A stretch of 64,000 nt of DNA from Brevinematales bacterium (GCA_026417555.1 JAOADA010000001.1:523245-587244); one strand, 5' to 3'. Shown: positions 43,487 through 52,195, counted from the stretch's first letter. The notes: a model not told the origin generated them from the sequence alone. Made by a program: numbers and translations.

Positions 43487-43927
43487 TTACACCTCTAAAC
43501 GGAAAAGGGGCTGACCATATTCCACAGGCTGACCCTCTTCCACAAGGATCTCCTTCACTTTTCCATCATACTCACACACTACATCCTGAAGATGACCCAA
43601 CACACGAACATGGGCAATCACCTCTCCCTTCTTGACCGTGTCACGCAACTTCACATAGGCTTCTTTTGTCTTGGGATTCAATCGCGTAAAAACCCCAACC
43701 CACTTTGAGGTAACATCCTTGATGGGGGATTCTTGGGGAAGTGGAGATTTCACTTCCTGAGGAGAAGGTACCGGCACAGGAGAAGCAATGACCGGAGAGA
43801 TCACCGGTTTCTTAGATAGCCCACTCACCATCCGCACCTTGAGTTCACCCTGTTGAAACTCTATCTCTCCAACATCCACCTCTTCAAAAAGCATATACAA
43901 CTCTTTTAAATCTTTTACGGAAAACAT
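43487..43927 (-). CDS. accB: BCCP (AccB) homologue lacking the biotinylation lysine
   Basis: 146 residues from ATG 43927 behind GGAGGTG. The N-terminus (VKDLKELYMLFEEVDVGEIEFQQGE) matches AccB, a Pro/Val-rich linker covers about 41-70, and the C-terminal biotinyl fold is recognisable: WVGVFTRL, VKKGEVIAHV, GKVKEILVEEGQPVEYGQPLF. Aligned without gaps to the conserved 11-residue distance from Lys to the following Gly, the biotin Lys of EAMKM corresponds to Gly111 in VRVLGHLQ. The whole EAMKM motif is gone. It therefore cannot be biotinylated at the normal site. It may be a regulatory or structural BCCP, like plant BADC proteins, or a decaying copy. The frame and ribosome binding site are intact. 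Confidence 0.85.
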   Translation of the reverse strand: MFSVKDLKELYMLFEEVDVGEIEFQQGELKVRMVSGLSKKPVISPVIASPVPVPSPQEVKSPLPQESPIKDVTSKWVGVFTRLNPKTKEAYVKLRDTVKKGEVIAHVRVLGHLQDVVCEYDGKVKEILVEEGQPVEYGQPLFRLEV

Positions 43928-43962
43928 GTTCACACCTCCATCCATATTCCTTTTTTCCCTGC

Positions 43963-44523
43963 TTATTTCACCCTTTCAATATATCGATCATCTCGTGTAT
44001 CCACACGAATCTTTTCCCCAATCTGAACAAAAAGCGGCACCTGTACCACAGCTCCTGTCTCGAGCGTCGCAGGTTTTGACCCACCACTGACAGTATCCCC
44101 TCGAAGACCAGGATCTGTTTCCACAATCTCTAATTCTACAAACATAGGAGGTTCCACAGCAATCACTTGCCCCTCGTAAAAGGAAAGGTTACAGATCATC
44201 TCATTCTTGAGGTATTTTGCTGCCTCATCAACCACTTCTTCCGAAACATGAAACTGCTCATAACTCTCCGTATCCATGAAAACATATTCCTCCCCCTCTT
44301 TGTAAAGAAGCTGGGCCGGTCTTGTCTCTACCATCACATCCTCAAGATCTTCTCCTGCTCGAAACGTTTTTTCCACTACAGCATCACGCAGGAGATTTTT
44401 CAATTTTGTCCGCACCACCGCCCCACCTTTTCCAGGCTTGTGATGTTGAAACCATATCACTTTATACAGTTCGCCATCGAGTTTGATAACAGTACCCTTC
44501 CGAAGGTCATTCGATGATATCAT
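43963..44523 (-). CDS. efp: Elongation factor P
   Basis: 186 residues from ATG 44523, preceded by GGAGGAAGAT. EF-P relieves ribosome stalling at polyproline. The tip of domain I is HHKPGKGGA, with the usual modified Lys at about residue 32. ETDPGLRGDTVSGGSKPATLETGA is the EF-P C-terminal signature. The KPGKGGA form is compatible with EpmA-type beta-lysylation as well as other lysine modifications; no modification gene is in the window. Lies between pepP and the accB homologue, as in Bacillus. Confidence 0.96.
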   Translation of the reverse strand: MISSNDLRKGTVIKLDGELYKVIWFQHHKPGKGGAVVRTKLKNLLRDAVVEKTFRAGEDLEDVMVETRPAQLLYKEGEEYVFMDTESYEQFHVSEEVVDEAAKYLKNEMICNLSFYEGQVIAVEPPMFVELEIVETDPGLRGDTVSGGSKPATLETGAVVQVPLFVQIGEKIRVDTRDDRYIERVK

Positions 44524-44540
44524 ATATCTTCCTCCATCCA

Positions 44541-45614
44541 TTACAAGTCATATTCAACCGTGGTCAACACCTCAGCTCCATGTTTTCGCACAACAACCAT
44601 GTCCTCAAGGCGTATCCCAAACCCTTCCTCTGGGAGATAAATCCCCGGTTCCACAGTAAACACCATCCCCTCTTGAAGGATCTGGCTATTTCCAAAACGA
44701 AGGTACGGATCCTCATGGATCTCGACCCCTACCCCATGCCCCGTAGAGTGCCAGAAATTGTCTGCATACCCAGCCTTTTGGATCACATCATAGGCTGCCG
44801 CATGGACTTTTTCTGCCGGAACACCTGGCTTTACGACAGCCTCTGCGGCTTTCAGGGCCTCTTCTACAATCCTCCTCACCTCTAAGATTTTCGGATTCTT
44901 TATTTTAACGGGAGAAAAACATCTTGTAAAGTCAGAACAATACCCATCCTTCAAAACTCCAAAGTCAAACATAACCACATCGTTTTTTTCAATCACCCGT
45001 GAGGATGCTGTCCCATGAGGAAGAGTGGTACGGTATCCAGAAGCCACAATCGGATCAAAGGAAAAGGCTTTTGCCCCTTTTTTCTTGAGAAAATACTCAA
45101 GCTCTGCCGCCACCTGCTCTTCTCTTTTGCCAGGTTTTGTCTGTCTAAGGATATAATAGTACCCCCACTCAGTAATCAAGAGATTTTGTTTGATAACCTC
45201 AATCTCCATGGCATCTTTCACCATTCGCATTTCCTTGACTATGGCTGTTTCCCCATAGTCAAGACTGGGCACCTGTTTCGAAAGATACTCATACAAGGCA
45301 AGAGGAAAAAGATTTTTATCCACAAGAAGCTTTGTCACACGTTCTTCCTGGATCATGGAAAGAAGACACTCCTTTCGGCCTTGTCTTCCTTCCACAAGCA
45401 AAAGATGGTAGGGGATTTTCACCTCATATTTGAGTTGTTCAGTATACCTCTTGTCAGTGATAAAAAAAACCCCTGTCGGAGTAAGAGCCAACACGGTATC
45501 ATCACCTGTAAATCCTGTAAGATAAAACACTTCTTCCCTTTTCAAGACAAGAAGGGCTTCTCCTCTCGTGAGCTTCTGCTGAACATATGAGGTTCTCCTA
45601 GCAAAATCAAACAT
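44541..45614 (-). CDS. Xaa-Pro aminopeptidase (M24 family)
   Basis: 357 residues. Creatinase N-terminal domain (about 1-125; EALLVLKREEVFYLTGFTGDD) and M24 pita-bread catalytic domain. Metal ligands are in FDFGVLKDGYCSDFTR (two Asp), HSTGHGVGVEIHEDPYLR (His), TVEPGIYLP (Glu) and GIRLEDMV (Glu). Removes N-terminal residues before proline. GGAG precedes ATG 45614. It heads the operon pepP-efp-accB-accC-asp23-amaP-murF; the pairing of this type of peptidase with efp is conserved in Firmicutes (yqhT-efp). Confidence 0.92.
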   Translation of the reverse strand: MFDFARRTSYVQQKLTRGEALLVLKREEVFYLTGFTGDDTVLALTPTGVFFITDKRYTEQLKYEVKIPYHLLLVEGRQGRKECLLSMIQEERVTKLLVDKNLFPLALYEYLSKQVPSLDYGETAIVKEMRMVKDAMEIEVIKQNLLITEWGYYYILRQTKPGKREEQVAAELEYFLKKKGAKAFSFDPIVASGYRTTLPHGTASSRVIEKNDVVMFDFGVLKDGYCSDFTRCFSPVKIKNPKILEVRRIVEEALKAAEAVVKPGVPAEKVHAAAYDVIQKAGYADNFWHSTGHGVGVEIHEDPYLRFGNSQILQEGMVFTVEPGIYLPEEGFGIRLEDMVVVRKHGAEVLTTVEYDL

Positions 45615-45636
45615 GAACTACTCCTTTAGGTGGTAT

Positions 45637-45665
45637 ATTATACTGGAAAAGAGGATTTCCGTCAA
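45637..45665 (-). promoter_or_regulatory. Promoter of the pepP-efp-acc operon
   Basis: Minus strand TTGACG (45660-45665), 17-base spacer, TATAAT (45637-45642), with a 23-base leader to ATG 45614. Confidence 0.7.
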
Positions 45666-45697
45666 TTCCTTCTGGATCACAAAGATTTTTCCCTTTT

Positions 45698-46519
45698 TCC
45701 AATATGGAACTCATTGCTCAGGGAGTAGCCAATATTGCATCCCCTCTTTTTGGGGGTATTCCTGCTACAGGGGCTATCGCAAGAACCGCTACAAATATCA
45801 AAAATGGTGGCCAAACACCTGTGGCTGGAATGGTACGCTCTCTGACTCTTCTTTTCATCCTCCTCTTTTTTGGAAAGTGGGCAAGCCTTATTCCATTGGC
45901 TTCCCTTGCCGCTGTACTCATAAAAGTAGCTATAAACATGAGTGAATATCAGGTCTTTCTCTCCATTTTCAAAACCACAAAATCTGACATAGCCGTTCTT
46001 CTCACCACTTTTTTGCTCACCGTGTTTATCGATCTTACGGTGGCTATTGAGGTAGGAATAGTCCTTGCGGCTCTCCTCTTTATGTATCGGATGTCGAATG
46101 TTACCCAGGTTTCTTCCATTACTCAGGAAACAGCAGAAGAAGAAACGCCAAATTCCACTCTTCTCTCTACCGAAAAAATACCCAAAGGTATTGAAGTCTT
46201 CGAGATTCAAGGGTCGTTGTTCTTTGGAGCGGCAGAAACCTTCAAAAGCCGTATCAGAAACATACAAAAACCTCCAAAGATACTCATCATTCATATGCGT
46301 TACGTGTATGCTCTCGATGCCACAGGCCTCCATGTCCTTGAAGATCTTTATCATAGATGTCAGCATGAAAAAACACGGCTTATGATTTCTGGAATACACG
46401 CTCAACCTATGTCAGTGTTGGTGAAAAGTGGGCTTGTTGAAAAGATTGGAGATGAAAACCTTTTTAAAGATCTCCAGGACGCTCTTTCCAAAGCAAAGAC
46501 TCTCCTTGCAAGCCCATAA
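45698..46519 (+). pseudogene. 5'-truncated SulP family anion transporter (C-terminal half)
   Basis: About 272 codons remain of a gene that should encode some 550-600 residues. The frame opens with SNMELIAQGVANIASPLFGGIPATGAIARTATN, a diagnostic middle segment of SulP transporters (normally SN-ELIAQG); upstream of 45698 the homology stops and the DNA is the pepP promoter region. About four or five membrane helices and a complete C-terminal STAS domain (from about EVFEIQGSLFFGAAETF to the end, with LDATGLHVLEDL) remain open. There is no ribosome binding site before ATG 45704. The N-terminal half of the transport core is missing, so it cannot transport. A STAS-bearing membrane fragment could still be made, which I consider unlikely. 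Confidence 0.8.
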
Positions 46520-46678
46520 TTCTCTGTCTTTTCTGAAATGTGGACCCGTGATACAGATACCCTTCTCTACCATGGCATTTCAAAACAACTGACCACCTCC
46601 TCTCAAGAAAAAAATCTCTCCTCTGGAATATCATTCTTCTTTATGTGAAAGAGAATACCCCTTTTCTCAAAAGTCTCA

Positions 46679-46707
46679 TTGACAAAAATCTCTCTCTCCC
46701 CTATCCT
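46679..46707 (+). promoter_or_regulatory. Promoter of the hydrogenase maturation operon
   Basis: TTGACA at 46679-46684, 17-base spacer, TATCCT at 46702-46707. About 65 bases of leader precede ATG 46779. The stretch from 46520 to 46678 between the sulP remnant and this promoter has no gene I can support. Confidence 0.55.
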
Positions 46708-46778
46708 AAAATATATTCTGAGAGGTGGATTTTCCCCACTCGAGGAGTCAAGCCCAATCAAGTCCAGAGGGAGGCCTG

Positions 46779-47075
46779 ATGGACAAGAGAATCGGTATCA
46801 TCGGTATCATGATCGAAGATTTTTCTCAGATATCTGCTGTATCTCGTCTCCTAGGAGAGTATAGCGATTGTATCCTTGGAAGACAAGGAATGAATCTCCG
46901 TGAAGAGCATCTCCGTGTCATCTCCCTCATTGTTGAGGCTACGACGGATGAGATGGGTGCCCTCACAGGCAAGTTAGGGCGTCTCCCCGGGGTGAGGGTC
47001 AAATCCATCCTCTCACGAACCAAGGAGGAGAGAGATGCAGACACTACCCGAGATTCCGTTCATCCCAAGGGATGA
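46779..47075 (+). CDS. TM1266-type iron-only hydrogenase system regulator
   Basis: 98 residues from ATG 46779, behind GGGAGG. The family (named for T. maritima TM1266, NikR-C/ACT-like ferredoxin fold) is found next to hydG/hydE in many anaerobes: IGIIGIMIEDFSQISAVSRLLGEYSDCILGRQGMNL, then ISLIVEATTDEMGALTGKLGRLPGV. It is presumed to be a small sensor or regulator of hydrogenase assembly; no DNA-binding domain is visible. Overlaps hydG by 41 bases, so they are co-translated. Confidence 0.85.
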   Translation: MDKRIGIIGIMIEDFSQISAVSRLLGEYSDCILGRQGMNLREEHLRVISLIVEATTDEMGALTGKLGRLPGVRVKSILSRTKEERDADTTRDSVHPKG

Positions 47076-48438
47076 GCTTTATCACCGACTTGAGGATGCT
47101 AAAAAGCACTATTCAAGAGAAAAACTTCATGACATCCTTCATACCGCCCTGAAACTCAAGGGGCTTTCTCTTGTTGATGTCTCCCTTCTTCTTCAAGCAG
47201 AAACTGATGATGATATTCATCTCATCCTTTCCGCTGCTCATACCGTGAAAGAGGCTATTTACGGCAAGAGAATGGTTCTCTTTGCCCCCCTTTACCTAGG
47301 AAATTACTGCTCCAACAATTGTCTTTATTGTGCCTTCCGAAAGGACAATATACGCCTTGGTCGTGCTCTACTTACCCCTCAGCAGATTGAAGAAGAAACC
47401 AAAGCCCTTCTGAAACAAGGGCACAAGCGTATCCTCATGCTCACAGGGGAGGATGAGCATACCCCTCTTGACTATGTTCTTGAGGCCATCCGTGTTGTCT
47501 ATGCCACACGGGACGATCACGGTTCCTCTATCCGACGCATCAACGTCGAGATTGCTCCCCTCGATGTCGAGGGTTTCCGTCGTCTCAAAGCAGAGAAAAT
47601 CGGCACCTATGCCTGTTTTCAGGAAACATACGACGAGGTCCTCTACACAAAGTACCACCCTTCTGGTCCCAAATCTGACTACCTCTGGCGACTTTTCGTG
47701 ATGGACAGAGCAATGAAGGGGGGAATAGATGATGTAGGGCTCGGTGTCCTTTTTGGCCTTGCTGACTATCGCTTTGAAGTGCTTGCCCTTCTTCTCCATG
47801 CCCAACATCTTGAACACTCGTTTGGATGTGGCCCTCACACTATCAGTGTGCCTCGTATTGAACCAGCAGATGGCGCCCCACTCTCGACCCATGTTCCCTA
47901 TCCTGTCTCTGACAAAGATTTCAAAAAGATTGTGGCTATCATTCGTTTGGCTCTCCCCTATACAGGAATTATCCTTTCTACAAGAGAAAATGAGACCCTC
48001 CGGCAAGAGCTCTTCCATTACGGGGTGAGCCAGATCTCTGCTGGCTCACGTACCAATCCGGGGGCGTATGCTCACCCCGATGATACCACAGGAAGCCAAT
48101 TCTCTCTTGGTGACCACCGAAGCCTGGATGAAGTTATCTCGGCTCTGATTGACGACGGGTTTATACCATCTTTTTGCACTGGATGTTACCGCAAAGGACG
48201 TGTAGGACAAGATTTCATGGACTTGGCCAGGCCAGGACTCATCCAAAAATTTTGCATGCCCAATGGAATCTTCTCTTTTCGAGAGTATTTAGAGGATTAT
48301 GCCTCACCACAAACAAAGGAAAAAGGTCTTCGGTTAATTGCCCATCTTGTTTCCGAAATAAAAGACCACAACCTCAAGACAAAAACACAAAAAGGACTCA
48401 CAGAAATCATGGAGGGAAAACGTGATGTCTACTACTAG
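47035..48438 (+). CDS. hydG: [FeFe]-hydrogenase maturase HydG
   Basis: 467 residues, standard length. Radical SAM tyrosine lyase that makes the CO and CN ligands of the H-cluster. The SAM cluster motif is NYCSNNCLYC (Cys92, Cys96, Cys99). The C-terminal auxiliary cluster motif CTGC...C fits CxxC-x22-C exactly (FCTGCYRKGRVGQDF to KFCMPNG), which separates HydG from ThiH. AGGAGAGAG precedes ATG 47035. Second gene of the operon, overlapping its neighbours at both ends. Confidence 0.97.
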   Translation: MQTLPEIPFIPRDELYHRLEDAKKHYSREKLHDILHTALKLKGLSLVDVSLLLQAETDDDIHLILSAAHTVKEAIYGKRMVLFAPLYLGNYCSNNCLYCAFRKDNIRLGRALLTPQQIEEETKALLKQGHKRILMLTGEDEHTPLDYVLEAIRVVYATRDDHGSSIRRINVEIAPLDVEGFRRLKAEKIGTYACFQETYDEVLYTKYHPSGPKSDYLWRLFVMDRAMKGGIDDVGLGVLFGLADYRFEVLALLLHAQHLEHSFGCGPHTISVPRIEPADGAPLSTHVPYPVSDKDFKKIVAIIRLALPYTGIILSTRENETLRQELFHYGVSQISAGSRTNPGAYAHPDDTTGSQFSLGDHRSLDEVISALIDDGFIPSFCTGCYRKGRVGQDFMDLARPGLIQKFCMPNGIFSFREYLEDYASPQTKEKGLRLIAHLVSEIKDHNLKTKTQKGLTEIMEGKRDVYY

Positions 48439-49474
48439 CCCTTTTCCTGTTCCTCAGTATCTTGCAAAGCTCTCTTTTGATGGCTTAAGAGAATGGTTCT
48501 CTAGCCAGCCGACATCCGTTCTTCTTTCCTTGGCTCAGACAGTGTGTGCAAACACATATGGAAACAAGGTTTATCTCCGAGGCTTAATTGAATTTTCCAA
48601 TCACTGCTTTTGTGACTGTCTTTACTGTGGTATCCGTCATTCAAACCACAAGGTAGAACGCTACACCCTCTCAGAAGAAGAGATCATCGCTATCGTTCAG
48701 AGGGGGATAGCAAGAGGATTGAAAACCTTTGTCCTCCAAAGCGGAGAGAACCGACAAGACCTCCCAGAAACCATGTCTCGGCTCCTTCGCCGTCTTCGCC
48801 GTTTTGCCAACGAGGATATAGCCTTCACACTTTCCTGTGGAGTATATCCTCGCGAAGTCTATCGAGAATGGAAAAAAGCCGGAGCAAACCGTTATCTTCT
48901 TCGTTTTGAAACCTCAGATGAGGATCTCTTCTCTCACCTTTGCCCTGGAAAAAGCCTTTCCAGGCGACTTCAGGCAATCGAGGACCTTAAAATCGAAGGG
49001 TATGCCGTCGGTTCGGGGTTTATGGTTGGGCTTCCCGGAGAGACACTTGACACTCGGATCCAGAATGTTTTCCTCTGCCGAGAACTCCAACTTGAGATGG
49101 TAGGAATTGGGCCTTTTCTCCCCCATCCAGATACCCCTCTCGCCTCCCATCATTCTCTTCCCATCGAGGAAACAGTACGCATGACAGCCCTGTTAAGACT
49201 TCTCCTTCCTTGGGCTAACATTCCTGCCACAACGGCTGCCGGTTCCCTCCACCCACGAGGAAGAGAAATGATGCTTGAAGCAGGTGCCAATGTCCTCATG
49301 CCTAACCTCACCCCCACAGAGAAAAAACGCCACTATCTCCTCTATGCCAACAAAATCTGTCTTGATGAAGACGGATGGGAATGTCTCTCGTGCCTTTCCC
49401 TTCGCGTTGCCTCCATCGGTAAATCTCTCTCTTTTGCAAAAGGAGAAAGCCTCTTGAGGGAGGAAAAAAGATGA
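48425..49474 (+). CDS. hydE: [FeFe]-hydrogenase maturase HydE
   Basis: 349 residues from ATG 48425 behind GGAGGG (a GTG just before is possible). Radical SAM enzyme that processes the HydG product toward the diiron subcluster. The SAM cluster motif is HCFCDCLYCG (Cys61, Cys65, Cys68), and the C-terminal optional site Cys-x7-Cys-x2-Cys is present (CLDEDGWECLSC). SGFMVGLPGET and GIGPFLPHPDTPLA are HydE signatures. Overlaps hydG by 14 bases and the next gene by four. Confidence 0.96.
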   Translation: MSTTSPFPVPQYLAKLSFDGLREWFSSQPTSVLLSLAQTVCANTYGNKVYLRGLIEFSNHCFCDCLYCGIRHSNHKVERYTLSEEEIIAIVQRGIARGLKTFVLQSGENRQDLPETMSRLLRRLRRFANEDIAFTLSCGVYPREVYREWKKAGANRYLLRFETSDEDLFSHLCPGKSLSRRLQAIEDLKIEGYAVGSGFMVGLPGETLDTRIQNVFLCRELQLEMVGIGPFLPHPDTPLASHHSLPIEETVRMTALLRLLLPWANIPATTAAGSLHPRGREMMLEAGANVLMPNLTPTEKKRHYLLYANKICLDEDGWECLSCLSLRVASIGKSLSFAKGESLLREEKR

Positions 49475-50814
49475 AATACGGACCACAAACCGTTCTTGCC
49501 GTCCAAAACTTTGGAGAAGGAAGAACTCCTCCGTGCCTTGTCAAGGCCTATGCCGAGGTAAAAAAGGCTTGCGTCATGGCTATACAAAAGACAGAACAAA
49601 GCTTTTCTCCCCCTGTGTATGAGAGTATCCTCCAAGCACTCGACGAAGTTATCCAGGGACAGTGGAATGATGAATTTGTGGTCCCCCTTCAACAGGGAGG
49701 AGCAGGCACAAGCCTCAACATGAATATCAACGAAGTAGTCGCCTCACGTGCCACAGAAATCCTCTCCCAAACCCATCCTGACTCCACCCCCATTCATCCC
49801 CTCGAACATATCAATCGCTACCAATCCACCAATGACACCCTTCCAACAGCCATTACCCTCTGTCTTCTTCGTGATCTCTCTGAGGTAGAAAAAAAAGTGG
49901 TGACTCTCCAATCTATTTTAGTAGAGAAGGAGTCTACCTATGGCCTCACCCTCATCATGGGGCGAACAGAACTTCAGGATGCTCTCCCTATGATGTTAGG
50001 GCAAATCTTTGGAAGCTGGGCAGGAATGATTGAGAGAGACCGTTGGCGCTTGCACAAACTCAAAGACCGGATTCGCCTCATTGCCCTTGGAGGAACAGCC
50101 GTAGGTACCGGTTTTCCAGCCCCTCAAGCCTATGTTCACGCTGCCGAACAATTTCTCCGTGAAATTACAGGACTCCCCATTGCCCGTTCTCAGAATCTTC
50201 CCGATGCTATTGCTCATCATGATGATTGGTCTGAGTTAGCCAGCGGTTACCTTCTCCTTGCTAAAAACCTCGAGAAAATGGCTAACGACTTTCTCTTCTA
50301 TACCTCTTCCTTTTGTGGGGAAATGGAACACCCAGAACTCCAGTATGGATCTACTCTCATGGCAGCCAAAAGCAATCCCATCCTTCTCGAATGGATCAAA
50401 GGAATGTGCTTGAGAGCCAGCCATTTGTCTCATCTCATAGAAGATTATCACAGTGAAGGCAACCTCCAACTCAATGCGTTTGTTCCTTTCATGGCTGAGG
50501 CGCTCTTTGAAATAGCCTATCTTCTCAAAAAATCTCTCGATGGTATGCTTCGTTTTCTCTCCATTCTCCAGATAAAACCAGATGCTCTCGCCAATCATAT
50601 TCATCACTCCAAAGCCGTACTCAATCTTCTTCTTCCTCTTCTGGGATACACCAAGACCAAGGAAATTGTCTCTCAGATGCCACCCCTTTCAGATCTTGCC
50701 AGTCTCCAAACATGGCTTCTCTCCCAGGGAATTTCCCAAGAGATTGTCACACTTCTTGAACCACCCCATATCACACGACTCATCCGAAATTTTCGACAGG
50801 AGAAAAACCCATGA
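49471..50814 (+). CDS. aspA: Aspartase/fumarase superfamily enzyme, probable aspartate ammonia-lyase
   Basis: 447 residues. Superfamily blocks are in order: GGAGTSLNMNINEVVASRA (first conserved region), GRTELQDALPMMLGQ (aspartases have GRTQLQDA, fumarases have H), GTAVGTGFPAP, and the signature loop GSTLMAAKSNP, which keeps the catalytic first Ser, Lys and Asn of GSSxMPxKxN but has changed positions around them. The reaction is probably aspartate to fumarate and ammonia. It is fully embedded in the hyd maturation operon (ATGA overlaps on both sides), which suggests that it supplies ammonia for the azadithiolate bridge. That functional link is inference. Fumarase or argininosuccinate-lyase-like activity cannot be excluded. 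Confidence 0.84.
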   Translation: MKYGPQTVLAVQNFGEGRTPPCLVKAYAEVKKACVMAIQKTEQSFSPPVYESILQALDEVIQGQWNDEFVVPLQQGGAGTSLNMNINEVVASRATEILSQTHPDSTPIHPLEHINRYQSTNDTLPTAITLCLLRDLSEVEKKVVTLQSILVEKESTYGLTLIMGRTELQDALPMMLGQIFGSWAGMIERDRWRLHKLKDRIRLIALGGTAVGTGFPAPQAYVHAAEQFLREITGLPIARSQNLPDAIAHHDDWSELASGYLLLAKNLEKMANDFLFYTSSFCGEMEHPELQYGSTLMAAKSNPILLEWIKGMCLRASHLSHLIEDYHSEGNLQLNAFVPFMAEALFEIAYLLKKSLDGMLRFLSILQIKPDALANHIHHSKAVLNLLLPLLGYTKTKEIVSQMPPLSDLASLQTWLLSQGISQEIVTLLEPPHITRLIRNFRQEKNP

Positions 50815-52028
50815 TTCATACCCCCCTTGCAGAGAGACTCCGCTTTGTTCTCTTTGGCAAAAGAAACGCGGGCAAGTCCTCCCTCATCAATAACCTCGCC
50901 GAAAAGCCATTGGCGATTGTGTCCTCTCATCCAGGAACCACCACAGATCCTGTGATATTTCCTATGGAGCTTGGTGAACTTGGTCCTGTGGCCTTTGTAG
51001 ATACGGCTGGCTTGGATGATGAAGGGGAACTTGGTGAACTCCGGATCCAAAAAACACGAGAACGCCTCCTCACCGCTGATGTGGGGATCTTTGTCACACC
51101 CTCCTGTGACATTCTCACCCAAAAAGAAGAAGCCATGCTCCGAGAATTCCAAAAAACAGGTCGGCCCCTTTTGATTGTTTTCACGTTCTACACAGGAGAA
51201 CTCCATCCAAGTAAACAATCCCTGACATCATACCCGTGGGTTGGAGTAGACAATACCCTCCCCAGCGGAATCCCCGACGTCAGAAAAAGACTTCTCTCCA
51301 TGAAGGATCTCATCCAAAGAGAACCTGAACTTTTAGAAGGGCTCGTCAAAGAAAACGACTTTGTCCTCCTTGTCACTCCTATTGACCTGGCTGCCCCAAA
51401 AGGACGACTCATACTTCCCCAGGTAGAAACTATCCGAGAACTCCTTGATAGAGATTGTGGAGTGATGGTTGTCAAGGAAAGGGAACTGTCGTCTTTTTAT
51501 CACAGACTGGGAATAAAACCAGCCCTTGTTATCACTGATAGCCAAGCCTTTCATAAAGTCGCCGCAGATCTGCCATTTGACCAAAAGCTTACCTCCTTTT
51601 CTCTCCTCATGGCAAGAAAAAAAGGCAACCTTCTCCCCTTTGTTGAGAGCTTGAGAGCTTTTTCCCACTTTCCTCCGGGAGGGAAGGTTCTCATTCTTGA
51701 AGCGTGTAGCCATCATCGACAACCTGATGATATTGGAACCGTCAAAATCCCTCGTCTTTTTACTCAGATGGTAGAACCGACCGCCACTTTCTCGTGGAAG
51801 AAACACCTCACATGTCCAGAAGAAGTAGAGGGGTTCAATGCTGTTATTATGTGCGGAGGCTGTATGGTCTCTCGACGCCACTACGAATACACAATGTCTC
51901 TCATCCAAGAGAAGCATATCCCCATCCTCAACTACGGGCTTTTTCTCGCATGGGTGCATGGCCTGCTTCCACGCGCTATCGAAATGTTTCCCGAGGCATA
52001 CGAAAGATACCTTGCGCTGTATACGTAA
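50811..52028 (+). CDS. hydF: [FeFe]-hydrogenase maturation GTPase HydF
   Basis: 405 residues. Scaffold and GTPase that carries the diiron precursor to apo-hydrogenase. The N-terminal GTPase has G1 FGKRNAGKSSLIN (15-27), G2 Thr in PGTTTD, and G3 VDTAG. The C-terminal cluster motif is CxHx46CxxC (Cys299, His301, Cys348, Cys351), which exactly matches the family. ATGA overlap with the aspartase-like gene. Last gene of the operon. The hydrogenase structural gene (hydA) is outside the window. Confidence 0.97.
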   Translation: MIHTPLAERLRFVLFGKRNAGKSSLINNLAEKPLAIVSSHPGTTTDPVIFPMELGELGPVAFVDTAGLDDEGELGELRIQKTRERLLTADVGIFVTPSCDILTQKEEAMLREFQKTGRPLLIVFTFYTGELHPSKQSLTSYPWVGVDNTLPSGIPDVRKRLLSMKDLIQREPELLEGLVKENDFVLLVTPIDLAAPKGRLILPQVETIRELLDRDCGVMVVKERELSSFYHRLGIKPALVITDSQAFHKVAADLPFDQKLTSFSLLMARKKGNLLPFVESLRAFSHFPPGGKVLILEACSHHRQPDDIGTVKIPRLFTQMVEPTATFSWKKHLTCPEEVEGFNAVIMCGGCMVSRRHYEYTMSLIQEKHIPILNYGLFLAWVHGLLPRAIEMFPEAYERYLALYT

Positions 52029-52100
52029 GAGACAACGCATGCTTTGGAGAAGATTTGTTTCCCTTCTCACCAAAAATATCCATATCCCTGTTTCATTTAT

Positions 52101-52129
52101 TTGACAAAGAAAAAAACTCTCTTTACACT
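52101..52129 (+). promoter_or_regulatory. Promoter of the beta-barrel protein gene
   Basis: TTGACA at 52101-52106, 17-base spacer, TACACT at 52124-52129, with a 60-base leader to ATG 52196. The strong promoter and AAAGGAGG suggest high expression. Confidence 0.65.
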
Positions 52130-52195
52130 ATTCGAATAGATAACATAAAAAACATCCCTTGTTTTTGTAAGAAACCTTTAAAGGAGGTAACGTGT

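Noticed and set aside
42210-43514. 434-codon plus-strand ORF opposite accC
   Set aside because: Antisense shadow of a highly conserved enzyme, with no start signal or family features.
46539-46648. Short ORF after the sulP remnant (begins MWTRDTDTLLYH)
   Set aside because: About 36 codons, no ribosome binding site and no recognisable family; probably decayed sequence.
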